DNA of 64,000 nt from contig OY804577.1 of NCBI GenBank assembly GCA_963680875.1, forward strand, positions 105,473,906 through 105,537,905, given 5' to 3'. The notes beneath the pieces were generated by a model. The model worked only from the letters and a program-made list of their open reading frames with translations, was not told the origin of the DNA and made no database searches. Below are positions 36,933-49,125 of this stretch, one piece after another. Positions within the stretch are counted from its first letter, which is position 1. Each line of letters starts with the position of its first letter. The stretch comes from Bathymodiolus brooksi (taxonomy: Eukaryota; Mollusca; Bivalvia; Mytilida; Modiolidae). Made by a program: the position numbers and the translations under genes.

Positions 36933-37193
36933 GGGGCCCGGTGGCTCAATGAGGTAGGTCGTTGGATCTAACAGCTCAACAAGCCTATCACCAATACGGC
37001 GTGGGTTCGCGGCCGGATTTGTAAATAACAAAAAGGGTGCACTCGCCGCCGCAAGTGATAAGGTTTACCAGTTGCTTGCCCAGTGTCGGTGGTTTTCTCC
37101 GGCTTCCTCCACCACTAAAACTGGTCGCCATAATATAGCTGAAATATTGCTGAATGTGGTGTTAAACACCAACATTCAAAGTCAAATTCAAAT
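36933..37193 (+). mobile_element. tRNA-headed SINE with Deu-like core (head type A)
   Basis: Head GTGGCTCAATGAGGTAGG with B-box-like GTGGGTTCGCGGCC. The core has GGTGGTTTTCTCCGGCTTCC. The tail reads GCTGAAATATTGCTGAATGT then GTTAAACACCAACATTCAAA. A perfect 14-bp target-site duplication TCGCATTAATCGAA lies at 36919-36932 and 37194-37207. The clean duplication marks a comparatively young insertion. Confidence 0.93.
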
Positions 37194-37207
37194 TCGCATT
37201 AATCGAA

Positions 37208-37659
37208 CACACCTAAAATTGTCTTTATATACTAACTGTCAAATCGTCCGTGCGGAAAGGAATTCCATATTGCTTATTTGCATATCTATAACGTTCATGT
37301 AAAACTTATTATACTGTGAAGAAATTTAATGGTGCGTGCTTAGCGGAGAATCATGTAATTTTTTAACACCGATATGATTTTGTTGTATGACTAGTCGTAA
37401 AATAAATGTTTCCAAGTTTCAACTCGAGTATATAAAAAAAATGGCATAAACCGTTCATAGATCCTATTTTTTTTTTCAATTTTGCTTCTGTATAAATTGT
37501 ATTGTGTATAATTTTCCAACTGAACTGGTTTGCTTTTCTTGTGTTGCTCGATTTATATGCAAGTTCGTCCATATTCTTTCTCACGGAAATTTTTCTTAAA
37601 ATAAATATTCCATTTATTTTGACAATATAAAAATCATTTGCAATTTACCCATAAGAAGA
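37208..37659. other. Gene-less AT-rich stretch
   Basis: Nothing supported, apart from a short GTGCTTAGCGGAGAA word at about 37334 that is also found inside the SINE at 41690. Confidence 0.4.
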
Positions 37660-37915
37660 CACTAAAGGGGCAATCAGAATACGTATATCGAAGAACAACA
37701 GTGGCCAAAAGAAAAAGTACATAAGGTCAAACAACGATCAACTAAACATATATATAAAACTAAAGATTGAGTAGCACGAACCCCACTAAAAACCGGGGGT
37801 GAACTCAGGTGATCCGGAAGGGTAAGCAGTTCCTGCTCCACTAGTGACACCCGTTGTGTTAATCTAGTTACAAACTCGGTGACAAGTCATGAACGAGGAA
37901 AGGACCGGGAAGTGT
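37660..37915 (-). mobile_element. 3' flank (probable UTR) of the reverse-transcriptase element
   Basis: Directly downstream of the reverse-transcriptase stop on the minus strand. Plus-strand landmarks are CACTAAAGGGGCAATCAG, CCCCACTAAAAACCGGGGG and GGAAGGGTAAGCAGTTCCTG. Homologous sequence stands alone at 22620-22830, and a section of it is the unit of the tandem array at 49126-50225, where it is on the plus strand. Confidence 0.75.
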
Positions 37916-38834
37916 TTACGACAAGTGGAACATATCAGTGGTCATTTGTGACACAGATATTCCATACCGGTCAACCAAGTCGTGGTGGCGACTGTAAAAC
38001 TTTCGAATGGATGATTTCAACTTAATTATGAGGAACCCTTGGTTCAGTAGCTTCTTTGTTAGCAGCAACCCTCTATCGAGGAAATCCTGATAGGAACCAC
38101 AAGCTCTGGAATATCGTATCGACTGAGAGATATATACTCCATATGCAGGTGCTGCTGGAATGTTGCTACATATGAATGAAAAGTTCACAATGGGAAAATT
38201 GAAATCATCTCTTTTGTCGTAAAGTTTCGTTGTTAACCGCCCCTCACTGTCAATTTCGAGGTGTAGGTCAAGGTATGAAGCAGACGTATCTGTATGTGTG
38301 GTATCCCTTATTTCAAGCTCAATGGGATAGATGCGATCAACGAAATCACCAAACCCTGAATTATTTAGTGAAAGGACATCATCTATATAGCGGAACTTGA
38401 TATTAAAGGATCGGGCTAGTTTCTTTTCGTTTTTCTTGAGAAGCCCCTGTATGAAGTCTACCTCATACGAATAAAGGAACAAGTCGGCGAGAAGAGGAGC
38501 ACAGTTTGTACCCATAGATATGCCGACTGTCTGTTGAAAAACACGTCCACCAAAGATAACAAATTTGTTGTCAATCAAAAACTCGAGCATGTTGATGAAA
38601 TCAGTTTCAGAGAACTTTTTGGTAGAATCAGAGTGGTTTTTTTTTTTTTACAAAATAAGATCTGTCCCTTCCTAGCACAAGGTATTTGTATCTACGTTGG
38701 CCCTTCTTCTTTATGAAACACAGTTGGACCAACTCCCTTAATTTGTCCTTCGGCTTAGAGTGAGGAATAGTTGTGTAGAGGGTAGAGAAGTCAAATGTTT
38801 TAATACTATTGCAGGAGGAGAGTGGCTTAAAATA
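37916..38834 (-). pseudogene. Reverse-transcriptase fragment with YIDD box (Penelope-like or related), frameshifted
   Basis: The open part (38590 to 37916, 224 codons from its first Met) carries reverse-transcriptase motifs in order: GGRVFQQTVGISMGTNCAPL, then the catalytic FRYIDDVL box, then YLDLHLEID and a conserved tail with PAAPAYGVYISQSIRYSRAC and DRYGISVSQMTTDMF. Upstream on the same strand, in another frame, lies FKPLSSCNSIKTFDFSTLYT then TIPH and KKGQRRYKYLVLGRD. The frames are separated by a 13-base A run (T at 38637-38649 on plus), so the copy is frameshifted. Beyond about 38834 the frame is stopped and homology fades, so it is 5'-truncated. The protein family is very common in molluscs. 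Assignment to Penelope-like elements is tentative, and no GIY-YIG domain is seen here. Confidence 0.85.
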
Positions 38835-38839
38835 AAATT

Positions 38840-40942
38840 TTATTTACTTGGCATTGCCGCCCGACCCACTGAAAAACTTGCCGCCCAAATTATTTTATTT
38901 GCGTTTCAGACAATTTTTTTTATTAAAAAAAATCGAAATCGCGCCGGAATTTCGATCGTGTCCGCGGATTTTTTTCCGGGCTTTATTTATTTCAAATCTC
39001 GATCGTAAAAGCGCTTAATGTACACTGTATTGAGAGCAAACGTTTAAACGACATAGAATAGAAAATGGTCTGCTGAAGCGAAAATAATGTCGAAGAGGCC
39101 GGCAGTGGAAAGAATCCCCCTATGCTGCAATGCATCAGTTAAGGAGGGTGAACATTTTATCAAAAATAAGATCTTCAGTTATTCTATGGACGAAACATGG
39201 GAGAACGTTCTGAAAAACCTTTTAGAAGACTTCATCTTCATCTTGACGTCGTCGCTTCATGGGATGGACGCTTTTCATCCGAACATGGCAGAACAAATAT
39301 GAAGGGAGACATGCAAGCATAATTCAAACTCTATTCACTATCATTAAACTACTAGTCTGCAGTGGAGTACTGTATTTTGTTTGGGCGTTAAAATTGTTGA
39401 ATGTCAGACATTTTGAATGCTACTTGGCATCGTGTTATCGGTTTTCGGGCTATTATCGATTTTCAGATATAGCGATTAACAGTGTTAACCCTTCATTCAT
39501 ATGACGATTGGAATTTTCAAAGAATGGCTAGTTAAATATTTCTTTGTACATAAGATTGTTTTTAATTTTAAAGCCATTCTTGTATTTTAATATACTCTCG
39601 ATTATCTTGCAACTTTTGTTGTCAGTAAAATGGCGTCATCTGTTTTCGTGTGAAGTAAAAACAAGGCCGATATACGGGATGGAAACGAATATATAATCCG
39701 GAAATGGCTGGTTTTAAAATTTCATGGTTCTGGCCATCTACCAAATCATACTACATCTAAATAAAATAACAGAATGTTTGAAAATTACCACTTTCAAAAA
39801 TTGTGTTTACTTTTGATGTTTTTTTTAGTGCTGAAACCACAATACACTGTAAAATGACATGTATTTTATATAAGAAACAGGCACATTTCAGTCAGCTCTT
39901 TTGTTTACAAGTACGATCAGTGACCCCATGACAGTTACATGACAGGAAGAGCCAGTGTCTGAGAGGCAGATGACATAGTTAAATTTTATATAGCCCTTCT
40001 GGATTTTTTTCCAGCTACTTTATAAATGAAGTAAATTTTTAGCATTACAAAAAGTATGGTTCAGTAGGTAGGTTCACTGTTCTTGGTACTTACGTCTTTA
40101 AAAGCAAACTTTAACATCTTTTACAGATGTCACGCTGTAGTCTTTTTTATGTTCCATAAATAGAAACCGGAAGACACGTCAAAAATAATGCGTGCACTGT
40201 GGAAATCAAAATAAAATGGATAAAACGAAAACAGATGACGCACGAAAACACATACCGTGACGATAACATTGTGTGGTGTAAAAGACACAATATACCAATC
40301 ATCTTTGCTTTTCATTCAGTGTCAGATTGCCAGATTTAATAGATAGGACTCTGATTTCAGAATTCAACTGAAAATGTTTTTTTTTTTATGAAAATAGAAT
40401 TTGATTTTTGCTGTTCTTTATGTTGCATTAAATTTGATTCTTTAATGTCATATCTTCCTCTGTATTCCTGTGAAAAACCAGTCTGAAAATATAAAGCTTT
40501 CAAATGTAAAAAAATTCCCTACCTACATACCCACCTGCTGATAGTGTGGGTCGGCAATGCCACACAAAAAAAACATATTTTAAGGGTGGCCAGAGCCAGA
40601 GGGACCTATATTGTATGTACTCTAACAGATCTTTAGAGTTCTACAGAATCCACATCTGATTCACATCACCCCTAGGGTAGCTAGTGTCACAGTAACTCTG
40701 AAGCCCGGTTTTGACATACATGTATCTTTATTCGATCCGTGATTTAAAAAAAATTGACACAAAGATAACATGACAACACACATTGGATACACTCGCAACA
40801 TTCAGAAACGACCGTTCGGGTGTGGGGAGCTTGGGTTGCATATGTTCCCGGAACCAAACCATAAATCAGCATTCCATAGACCATTCGCTGCTAATAACTG
40901 GGTGCGAACACTTCATATAAGCCTTACTACGCCCCTGATTCA
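38840..40942. other. Gene-less stretch with one weak exon-like frame
   Basis: A plus-strand frame at 39087-39302 (71 codons, starting MSKRPAVERIPLCCNASVKE) sits in slightly GC-richer DNA and reads more protein-like than its neighbours. I recognise no domain and cannot place splice sites. 38870-39010 is GC-richer, with CGATCG-type words. The remainder shows nothing. Confidence 0.35.
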
Positions 40943-41154
40943 AGGTCGTCTTAACAGCATTATAGCCCCCCCCCCCCTCCCTGAGCAAAGCAGTGTACTT
41001 GGCCACTACCTACACCACCACTCACAGGAATAAAAATAGAAATGGTTGATAAAATTAAATATAGAATTATTGTATTGGTAGTTCTATAAACAGCATACAT
41101 AGATTATCATGGGGCCCCTGGGCAACTGCCAAACGTGTCCATGGGTTAAGACAA
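40943..41154. mobile_element. MITE-like element, copy 1 (GTCTTAAC/GTTAAGAC ends)
   Basis: Begins AGGTCGTCTTAACAGCAT and ends CATGGGTTAAGAC. The interior shares AGCAGTG, ACCTACAC, AGGAATAAA, TTATTGTATTGGTA and CATACATAGATTA blocks, in order, with 42219-42457. A 13-C run lies at about 40967-40977. Confidence 0.65.
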
Positions 41155-41688
41155 AATTGTGGTCCGACTGTTACTGTGAAATGAAGAAATCAATATAACC
41201 ATGCTGCTCATTTACTTTAATTTGTGTCCAAGTGTAAATTTGGATAGCCATTTTACCTTTCTTACTAATATTAAGCTGAACTTATTCACAATTTTGTAAT
41301 TCAGGAAACAAGTACATTATATATTGTACGAACTTGACCTCAAATGAGATCTTTTCGTTGGCATTTTAATTTCGATAGTCCGACAGAGATGTGTTTGTTT
41401 TTCACTTTCACCGTCCAAGTAAGAACAGCAACAAAGTAAAAAAGATCTAAAGCTTTAGCTTGACCAATTTTCTTGAATATTTGTTTGAATTTGTACTTGT
41501 AGGATGGAATTTTTTCATCCATTTACATGAAGACATAGAAATTTCCTTTAATTTAATGATAATCTCAAAGTGACGACCATATGATTTTCGAGGGGGTATT
41601 TTGGATCAAATTAAATCATTTCACTTTTTTCGCCGTTAGATTATTATTTTTCTGACAGAGCCGATGTAGCAGGCAATTTGTTCCGGAC
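41155..41688. other. Gene-less AT-rich stretch
   Basis: No feature supported. Confidence 0.4.
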
Positions 41689-42055
41689 TGAGTGTGTGAT
41701 TGTTATTTAACGCCAATTCATCAATTTTTCAGCTATATCATGGGGAGAACAAATAAATTTTCAATGAGATGATGACGAGGTCCGCATTGTACTAGACCAA
41801 CACACTGAGTTAGATTTTTATAGTGCTTGCTCACTGAAATAACAGCCAATGGGTAGACGTGTCGCTCCACTCAAACACATTATTCGGATTCCGAGCCTAG
41901 CAATCTTTGCTCTTTCTCCTTAATGGAATAACGCTACGTGCTTAGCGGAGAAACAACAAATACCAATTTTATAGTCTTTGGTTTGACCCGACCGGGGCTC
42001 CAACCCACGATCTACCGTACAACCATGCCAACCATTACACCACTGATGCAGCAAC
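41689..42055 (-). mobile_element. tRNA-headed SINE, second family, near full length
   Basis: Inverted tail GTGTGTGATTGTTATTTAAC then CAGCTATATCATGGGGAGAA. Body words TAGACCAACACACTGAG and ACGTGTCGCTCCACTCAAAC. Head with an inverted B-box-like GGGGCTCCAACCCACGATCT and an A-box-like region ending AACCATTACACCACTGATGC. The head differs from that of the Deu-core SINEs, but the tail is closely similar. Target duplications were not recognised. Confidence 0.82.
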
Positions 42056-42218
42056 TCCCTTTTAATGTAGATATATTTAAACTACCACTATTTTGAACCA
42101 TATATATTGAAAAACAGGGAAAATTATTAACAGGTATCATGTAATTTTTCACTTAATTATCAGTTATGATACTTTATACTCAGTCCACCATCTGTAATAG
42201 GCTAGTAGAAGACCAGCC

Positions 42219-42457
42219 AGGGCTGTCTTAACAGTTTTACTAGGCCCCCAGGACAAAGCAGTGGACTGGGGCCCATACCTACACAAGCATTCGCAGGAAT
42301 AAATTGTAAATGTCGATAGAATTAAACAGAAATTTATTGTATTGGTATTTCCAAGAAAATCGGTGTTTAAACATTAAAAAGCATGCTGTACACAACATAC
42401 ATAGATTAACATGGGGACTCCGGGCAACTCCCCAGCATGCCCATGCGTTAAGACAGT
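42219..42457. mobile_element. MITE-like element, copy 2
   Basis: AGGGCTGTCTTAACAG at the left and CGTTAAGACAGTACT at the right give inverted ends around GTCTTAAC. Homologous to 40943-41154 with an extra CCAAGAAAATCGGTGTTTAA region. Possible class II non-autonomous family; target duplication not resolved. Confidence 0.65.
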
Positions 42458-42746
42458 ACTGTTTCCAGTGCCAAAATCTCCAAAGAATAAGTAAGAGGCC
42501 GATTTCATTGATATCAATTTTAAAACTGAAAATGTCATCAACAATTGAATATAAAAATGTCTAAGTTGTGGTGGTATCAATCTTACAGGAATTCTATAAG
42601 TCACATGAGATATTTAAATTGTCTGCTTAATAGAATATATACATTTTGTAGGCAGTGGTATACTAGGCCTTGTATAGAAAACAGCATAAGTTTTTAAGTT
42701 TTCAAAATAACAAGATTCTGAAGAAAAACTAGAACTGTGAGTGACA

Positions 42747-43025
42747 AGTTGAATTATCTCCCCTTCCAAATTTTGGACCGCGACCATATTTCTTCATGCA
42801 CATCTGCAGGTAGTGTACTACAACTGTGTAAAGTTTCACAAAAATCTAATAAGCCGTTCAGGAGGAGTTGCACTTACAAGGTACACGAGCCCCCTTTTTG
42901 TGTAAGGAATAAGTTGAATTATCTGCCCTTCTAAATTTGACAGCAACAGTATTCCTTCATGCACGTCTGCAGGTAAAGTTTCATAAAAATTCAATAAGCA
43001 GTTTAGTAGGAGTTGCACTTACAAA
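42747..43025. repeat. Two tandem units of about 163 bp
   Basis: AAGTTGAATTATCTCCCCTT at 42747 recurs as AAGTTGAATTATCTGCCCTT at 42910. Both continue with TTCATGCAC(A/G)TCTGCAGGTA and AGGAGTTGCACTTACAA. The left end CTAGAACTGTGAGTG and the tandem core suggest part of a decayed transposon. Confidence 0.75.
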
Positions 43026-43089
43026 TCTTGCTAGTATTTCTTGACAAATTCAATTAAAATAAATTTGAATTACAAGACAACCGATTGTA

Positions 43090-43660
43090 ATTTGTATATC
43101 AAACTGGGTAAAAACAATGATCTGATTTTAGGGAGCTCTTGTCTGCTCTAGGGGGATGAGCAGTTGCTGCATTTTGACTAAATCTGGTTTCAATCCATTC
43201 AGTGGTTCTGAAGAAGATTTTCAAAGATTTCCAATTTTTCAACCAATGAGAAGCCATCTTTAATATTAGGCAAGGTCAGTAGACACAATTTTGGAAGAGG
43301 GGCATTCAAAGAGTATCACATCAAAATTTGGTTCAATTTGACCCGGTGGTTCTTGAGAAGATCAAAATGTGAAAATTTAATGGATGACAGACAACAGACA
43401 CAAAGTGATGGGAAAAACTCATTTGGCCCTAGTGAACTAAAAACTTTTATGAGAACTATCAAATGGACACTCCTACTGCGTTTTAATATAATTGTTCCTG
43501 TGGTTTCAGGGAAGAGATTAAAATGTAAAAGTTTACGGACGACTGGGAGGGATGGACATCAAGTGATGATAATACCTCGCATAACCCTTAAAGGTCTCAT
43601 CTTCATTCAAGCACACCCTTATCAATATATGAAAAAACACAACTAAAATTAAAGTTTAAC
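43090..43660. repeat. Decayed Helentron-core-like sequence
   Basis: Phrases such as AAAATTTGGTTCAATTTGAC, GGTTCTTGAGAAGATC, GACAGACAACAGACACAAAG and TGATGGG resemble the cores and right ends of the elements at 55166 and 62029. Boundaries cannot be set. A 102-codon plus frame crosses it and is not called. Confidence 0.45.
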
Positions 43661-44159
43661 GACCAGCTTGATGCATGTCTGAACTTTTTTCTCAGCTGTC
43701 GATTTAATACAACATAAATATTTAGATATATATATATGCAAACAATGACAAATCGGCAATAAATTACATATAGACCTCGATATACTTAAACCCAGCATTA
43801 AAACCAATGGAAATGGCATCCACTGGAAAAAGCTTTGGTTTAAAATTGTATATCCATTCAATGACTGACAATATTATAACTACCGGTACCTCTAATTATA
43901 TACAACTATTACTAAATGAACCGCCATGATATAACTGATATATTGTTGAAAGTGGTGTTAAACACCATAAATCCATCCACAAAAGTTTAAATTAAATTTT
44001 TTGTTCTTCTTCATATAGAATACTTTTACAAATTATACAATATTTATATATACAATATTTTTGTCATGTCAGAATTTGTATAATGATCATTGGCGTTCCC
44101 GATTTCTTGTATTGTTGTATACTACTTATCATGGCCTTGTTGTCATGTCAGATCTCCGA
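43661..44159. other. Gene-less AT-rich stretch with SINE-tail fragment
   Basis: 43921-43973 is a plus-strand SINE tail (CGCCATGATATAACTGATAT then GTTGAAAGTGGTGTTAAACA). The rest is AT-rich without features. Confidence 0.55.
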
Positions 44160-45860
44160 TTAAAAAAATAAAACAACGAAACAATAAAAAATACCAAAAT
44201 AAGATTACAAAAAAAAAAAAAAAAATTTTTAAAAGAAAGAAAATATTTACATTAGTAATATGAATTAATGCATACAATTGCACTTATCTTAATTTTGGAA
44301 ATTTAGAGAATTATTAAATCATTTAACTAAAAATCACCAAAAGTAGGACTTCTATTTTTTAAGTGTTCAAAGTGATACATTTTGAAAGATTAAAACAATA
44401 TATTTAAATTATCAGCTTATAATTTATTTTGAAAATATAAAAAAAAACAAATCAAGATTAAAGTTTACTGAAATTTTTAAAATGGAATTATTTTGAAAAT
44501 AATTAAAAATAAATTAGGAAATATTTTTGAAAATGATTCCAATAAATTAAATGTTAAAGATAAAACATCAGAATCTCCATTGTTTGAATGCATGTAAATA
44601 CTATGACAACAATTAGAAAGTGTTCTGCACCTATGATAATTATTGGAATAATTGGACTATTAGAGGACTAAAAAAGTCAGGACCAATCCATATTTTATAG
44701 GTTTTACCACAAAATATGATGAACCTTGCTTCCATGTTCCTTTAATAGTACGAAATTCATATTTATACAATTTAATAAACAAAATTTAAAGGGCAATAAC
44801 TCTTGATAATTCGTAACTACACAGGAGGAATGAAGGATGTTATCCTTTTTAATATACATTTTATCACAGCAACAAAAAATAAAGGATTCATTATTTACTT
44901 GGTTTAAAACTAAAAAAAATGTTTACCAAATACAATTAAATTTTTTAGAAACTCAGTAATTTTTGACAATATTTTTTTATGTAAATGTAAAACACGTAAA
45001 TTAAATTAGAAAAGAAAGACAAGACTTGGAATTTTGGAAAGTATAAAACTTTAAAGAGTTTTAAACCAAGTAGACTGACAATGACATAACTAATACAAAA
45101 GTACAAAAATAGCTGATTGATGGTCTGGCTAGAATTTTACTTTTTGTTTATTAAATTCCCTCCAAAATTTTAAAATAACAGGTTCTGCTTACATTTTGGT
45201 TTTCTTTAATTTTATTTAATTGTATGTGTGTTTTTTGTTGCTGTCAGTTTTGTACAATTATGTTATCCCATCCTTTACAGAGCCTGTTTTGTTTCTAGCA
45301 AGATCATAAATTACAAAGAAACGCACCATTTCTACCAAAAAAAATAAAAAAATTAACTTTAAGCATAGAAATGTGACATTTCTTATTCAATCCCCCTTTT
45401 TTTTTTAGAGGATTATATTTACAATTCTATTAAAATTTTGTAGTCTTTATATCTCACATATACAAAAATAACTGATTGGTGGTCTGGCTAGAATTTTACT
45501 TTTGTTTATTAATATGCCCTCCAAAATTTAAAAGAACAGGTTCTGCTTACATTTTTTTTTTCTATTATCCATTTTGTGTGCGATATTTTTTTTTTTTGGT
45601 ACAATTCTGTTATCCCATCCTTTACAGAACCTGTTTTGTTTCTAGCAAGACCATAAGTAACAAAGAAACGCACCACTTCTACCAAAAAAAATGAAGAAAA
45701 GAAATATAATTTAATCTTAAGCATAGAAATGTGACGTTTCTTATTCAGCCCCCCTTTTTTTTAGGGGATTATATTTACAATTTTATAAAATTTTTGAAGT
45801 CTATATATCTCGCACAGCATAATTAATATACATAATTATAAAACTATACAATATTACAAG
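44160..45860. repeat. AT-rich unit of about 1.7 kb, copy A
   Basis: Starts at TAAAAAAATAAAACAACGAA; the word AAAACAACGA is at 44170, 45871 and 47573 (periods about 1,701-1,702). It contains two subrepeats of about 357 bp beginning near 45111 and 45467, each starting (A/T)A(G/A)CTGATTG(A/G)TGGTCTGGC and ending in a C-run/T-run/AGG(A/G)GATTATATT motif. Small frames within are periodic by-products. Confidence 0.92.
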
Positions 45861-47562
45861 ATAAAAAAACAAAACAACGAAACTAAAAAATACCAAAATA
45901 GATTACAAAAAAAAACAGAAAATAATTTTTTTTAAAAGAAAGAAAATATTTACATTAGTAATGAATTAATGCATATAATTGCACTTATCTTAATTTTGGA
46001 AATTTAGAGAATTATTAAATCATTTAACTAAAAATCACCAAAAGTAGGACTTCTATTTTTTAAGTGTTCAAAGTGATACATTTTGAAAGATTAAAACAAT
46101 ATATTTAAATTATCAGCTTATAATTTATTTTGAAAATATAAAAAAAACAAATCAAGATTAAAGTTTACTGAAATTTTTAAAATGGAATTATTTTGAAAAT
46201 AATTAAAAATAAATTAGGAAATATTTTTGAAAATGATTCCAATAAATTAAATGTTAAAGATAAAACATCAGAATGTCCATTGTTTGAATGCATGTAAATA
46301 CTATGACAACAATTAGAAAGTGTTCTGCACCTATGATAATTATTGGAATAATTGGACTATTAGAGGACTAAAAAAGTCAGGACCAATCCATATTTTATAG
46401 GTTTTACCACAAAATATGATGAACCTTGCTTCCATGTTCCTTTAATAGTACGAAATTCATATTTATACAATTTAATTAACAAAATTTAAAGGGCAATAAC
46501 TCTTGATAATTCGTAACTACACAGGAGGAATGAAGGATGTTATCCTTTTTAATACACATTTTATCACAGCAACAAAAAATAAAGGATTCATTACTTACTT
46601 GGTTTAAAACTAAAAAAATGTTTACCAAATACAATTAAATTTTTTAGAAACTCAGTAATTTTTGACAATATTTTTTTATGTAAATGTAAAACACGTAAAT
46701 TAAATTAGAAAAGAAAGACAAGACTTGGAATTTTGGAAAGTATAAAACTTTAAAAGAGTTTTAAACCAAGTAGACTGACATGACATAACTAATACAAAAG
46801 TACAAAAATAGCTGATTGATGGTCTGGCTAGAATTTTACATTTTGTTTATTAAATTCCCTCCAAAATTTTAAAATAACAGGTTCTGCTTACATTTTGGTT
46901 TTCTTTAAATTTATTTAATTGTATGTGTGTTTTTTGTTGTTGTCAGTTTTGTACAATTGTGTTATCCCATCCTTTACAGAGCCTGTTTTGTTTCTAGCAA
47001 GATCATAAATTACAAAGAAACGCACCATTTCTACCAAAAGAAATAAAAAAATTAACTTTAAGCATAGAAATGTGACGTTTCTTATTTAATCCCCCCTTTT
47101 TTTAGAGGATTATATTTACAATTCTATTAAAATTTTGTAGTCTTTATATCTCACATATACAAAAATAACTGATTGGTGGTCTGGCTAGAATTTTACTTTT
47201 GTTTATTAAAATGCCCTCCAAAATTTAAAAGAACAGGTTCTGCTTACATTTTATTTTTTTCTATTATCCATTTTGTGTGTAATATTTTTTTTTTTTTTTG
47301 GTACAATTCTGTTATCCCATCCTTTACAGAACCTGTTTTGTTTCTAGCAAGACCATAAGTTACAAAGAAACGCACCACTTCTACCCCAAAAAATGAAGAA
47401 AAGAAATATAATTTAACCTTAAGCATAGAAATGTGACGTTTCTTATTCAGCCCCCCTTTTTTTTAGGGGATTATATTTACAATTTTATAAAAATTTTGAA
47501 GTCTTTATATCTCGCATAGCATAATTAATATACATAATTATAAAACTATAAAATATTACAAG
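45861..47562. repeat. AT-rich unit of about 1.7 kb, copy B
   Basis: Closely similar to copy A throughout, including both subrepeats (near 46811 and 47163). Differences are mostly homopolymer lengths and single substitutions. Confidence 0.92.
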
Positions 47563-49085
47563 ATAAAAAAATAAAACAACGAAACTAAAAAATACCAAAA
47601 TAGATTACAAAAAAAAAAAAAAAAAAAAAAATTTTTAAAAGAAAGAAAATATTTACATTAGTAATGAATTAATGCATATAATTGCACTTATCTTAATTTT
47701 GGAAATTTAGAGAATTATTAAATCATTTAACTAAAAATCACCAAAAGTAGGACTTCTATTTTTATGTGTTCAAAGATGGACTAAAATGATACATTTTGAA
47801 AGATTAAAACAATATATTTAAATTATTATGCCAATCAGCTTGCTCATTTTGTTCATGTTAATAGGTGGCTTCAAAATATAAATATTTATTGAAAGCCGAC
47901 TATTAAAGTGCAGGGGGGATGCAATGCATGGTTAAATAGGGAAATGTAATGCTTTGTTGGATGGGGGTTATGCAGTGCCTGGTTAGCTGAGGTTTACAAC
48001 AAAATCAGCAAGACAATAAATAAATTTGACAAACAATTATTACTTATCTCTCTAAAATGTATCAGCTTATAATTTATTTTGAAAATATTAAAAAAAAAAT
48101 AATCAAGATTAAAGTTTACTGAAATTTTTAAAATGAAATTATTTTGAAAATAATTAAAAATAAATTAGGAAATATTTTTGAAAATGATTCCAATAAATTT
48201 GATGTTAAAAATAAAACATCAGAATCTCCACTGTTTGAATGCATGTAAATAATATGACAACAATTAGAAAGTGTTCTGCACCTATGATAATTATTGGAAT
48301 AATTGGACTATTAGAGGACTAAAAAAGTCAGGACCAATCCATATTTTATAGGTTTTACCACAAAATATGATGAACCTTGCTTCCATGTTCCTGTAATAGT
48401 ATGAAATTCATATTTATATAATTTAATTAACAAAATTTGAAGGGCATTAACTCTTGATAATTCGTAACTATACAGGAGGAATGAAGGATGTTATCCTTTT
48501 TATACACATTTTATCACAGCAACAAAAAATAAAGGATTCATTACTTACTTGGTTTAAAACTAAAAAAATGTTTACCAAATACAATTAAATTTTTTAGAAA
48601 CTCAGTAATTTTTGACAATATTTTTTTATGTAAATGTAAAAACACATAAATTAAATTAGAAAAGAAAGATAGACTTGGAATTTTGGAAAGTATAAAACTT
48701 TAAAGAGTTTTAAACCAAGTAGACTGACATGACATAACTAATACAAAAGTACAAAAAATAGCTGATTGATGGTCTGGCTAGAATTTTACTTTTTGTTTAT
48801 TAAATTCCCTCCAAAATTTTAAAATAACAGGTTCTGCTTACATTTTGGTTTTCTTTAATTTTATTTAATTGTATGCATGTTTTTTGCTTGTCGTTTTTGT
48901 ACAATTCTGTCATCCCATCCTTTACAGAGCCTGTTTTGTTTCTAGCAAGATCATAAATTACAAAGAAACGCACCACTTCTACCAAAGAAAAAAAAAATTT
49001 AACCTCAAGCATAGAAATGTGACATTTCTTATTCAATCCCCCTTTTTTTAGGGGATTATATTTACAATTTTATTAAAATTTTGAC
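47563..49085. repeat. AT-rich unit of about 1.7 kb, copy C, rearranged
   Basis: Homologous to copies A and B, but with about 230 bp inserted at 47834-48061 and only one of the two terminal subrepeats (about 48765-49083). It is more diverged than A is from B. Confidence 0.9.
47834..48061. mobile_element. Insertion of about 228 bp within copy C
   Basis: Copies A and B read AAATTATCAGCTTATAATTT without a break. Copy C is interrupted by unrelated, G-richer sequence (GCAGGGGGGATGCAATGCAT, GATGGGGGTTATGCAGTGCC) and resumes at TATCAGC. TAT at both sides could be a 3-bp target duplication. No terminal inverted repeat is seen, so the nature is unknown. Confidence 0.65.
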
Positions 49086-49125
49086 AGTAAATCTTACAAG
49101 CAGTTTTTAAGGAAATTAAATGAAT

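Noticed and set aside
39087..39302. 71-codon frame as a host exon
   Set aside because: It is somewhat protein-like, but no splice sites, domain or homologue could be assigned, so it is mentioned only within the stretch description.
45476..49051. Repeated frames of 60-78 codons in the 1.7-kb units
   Set aside because: They recur only because the units recur, are phenylalanine/lysine-rich from homopolymers, and shift in length with homopolymer changes.
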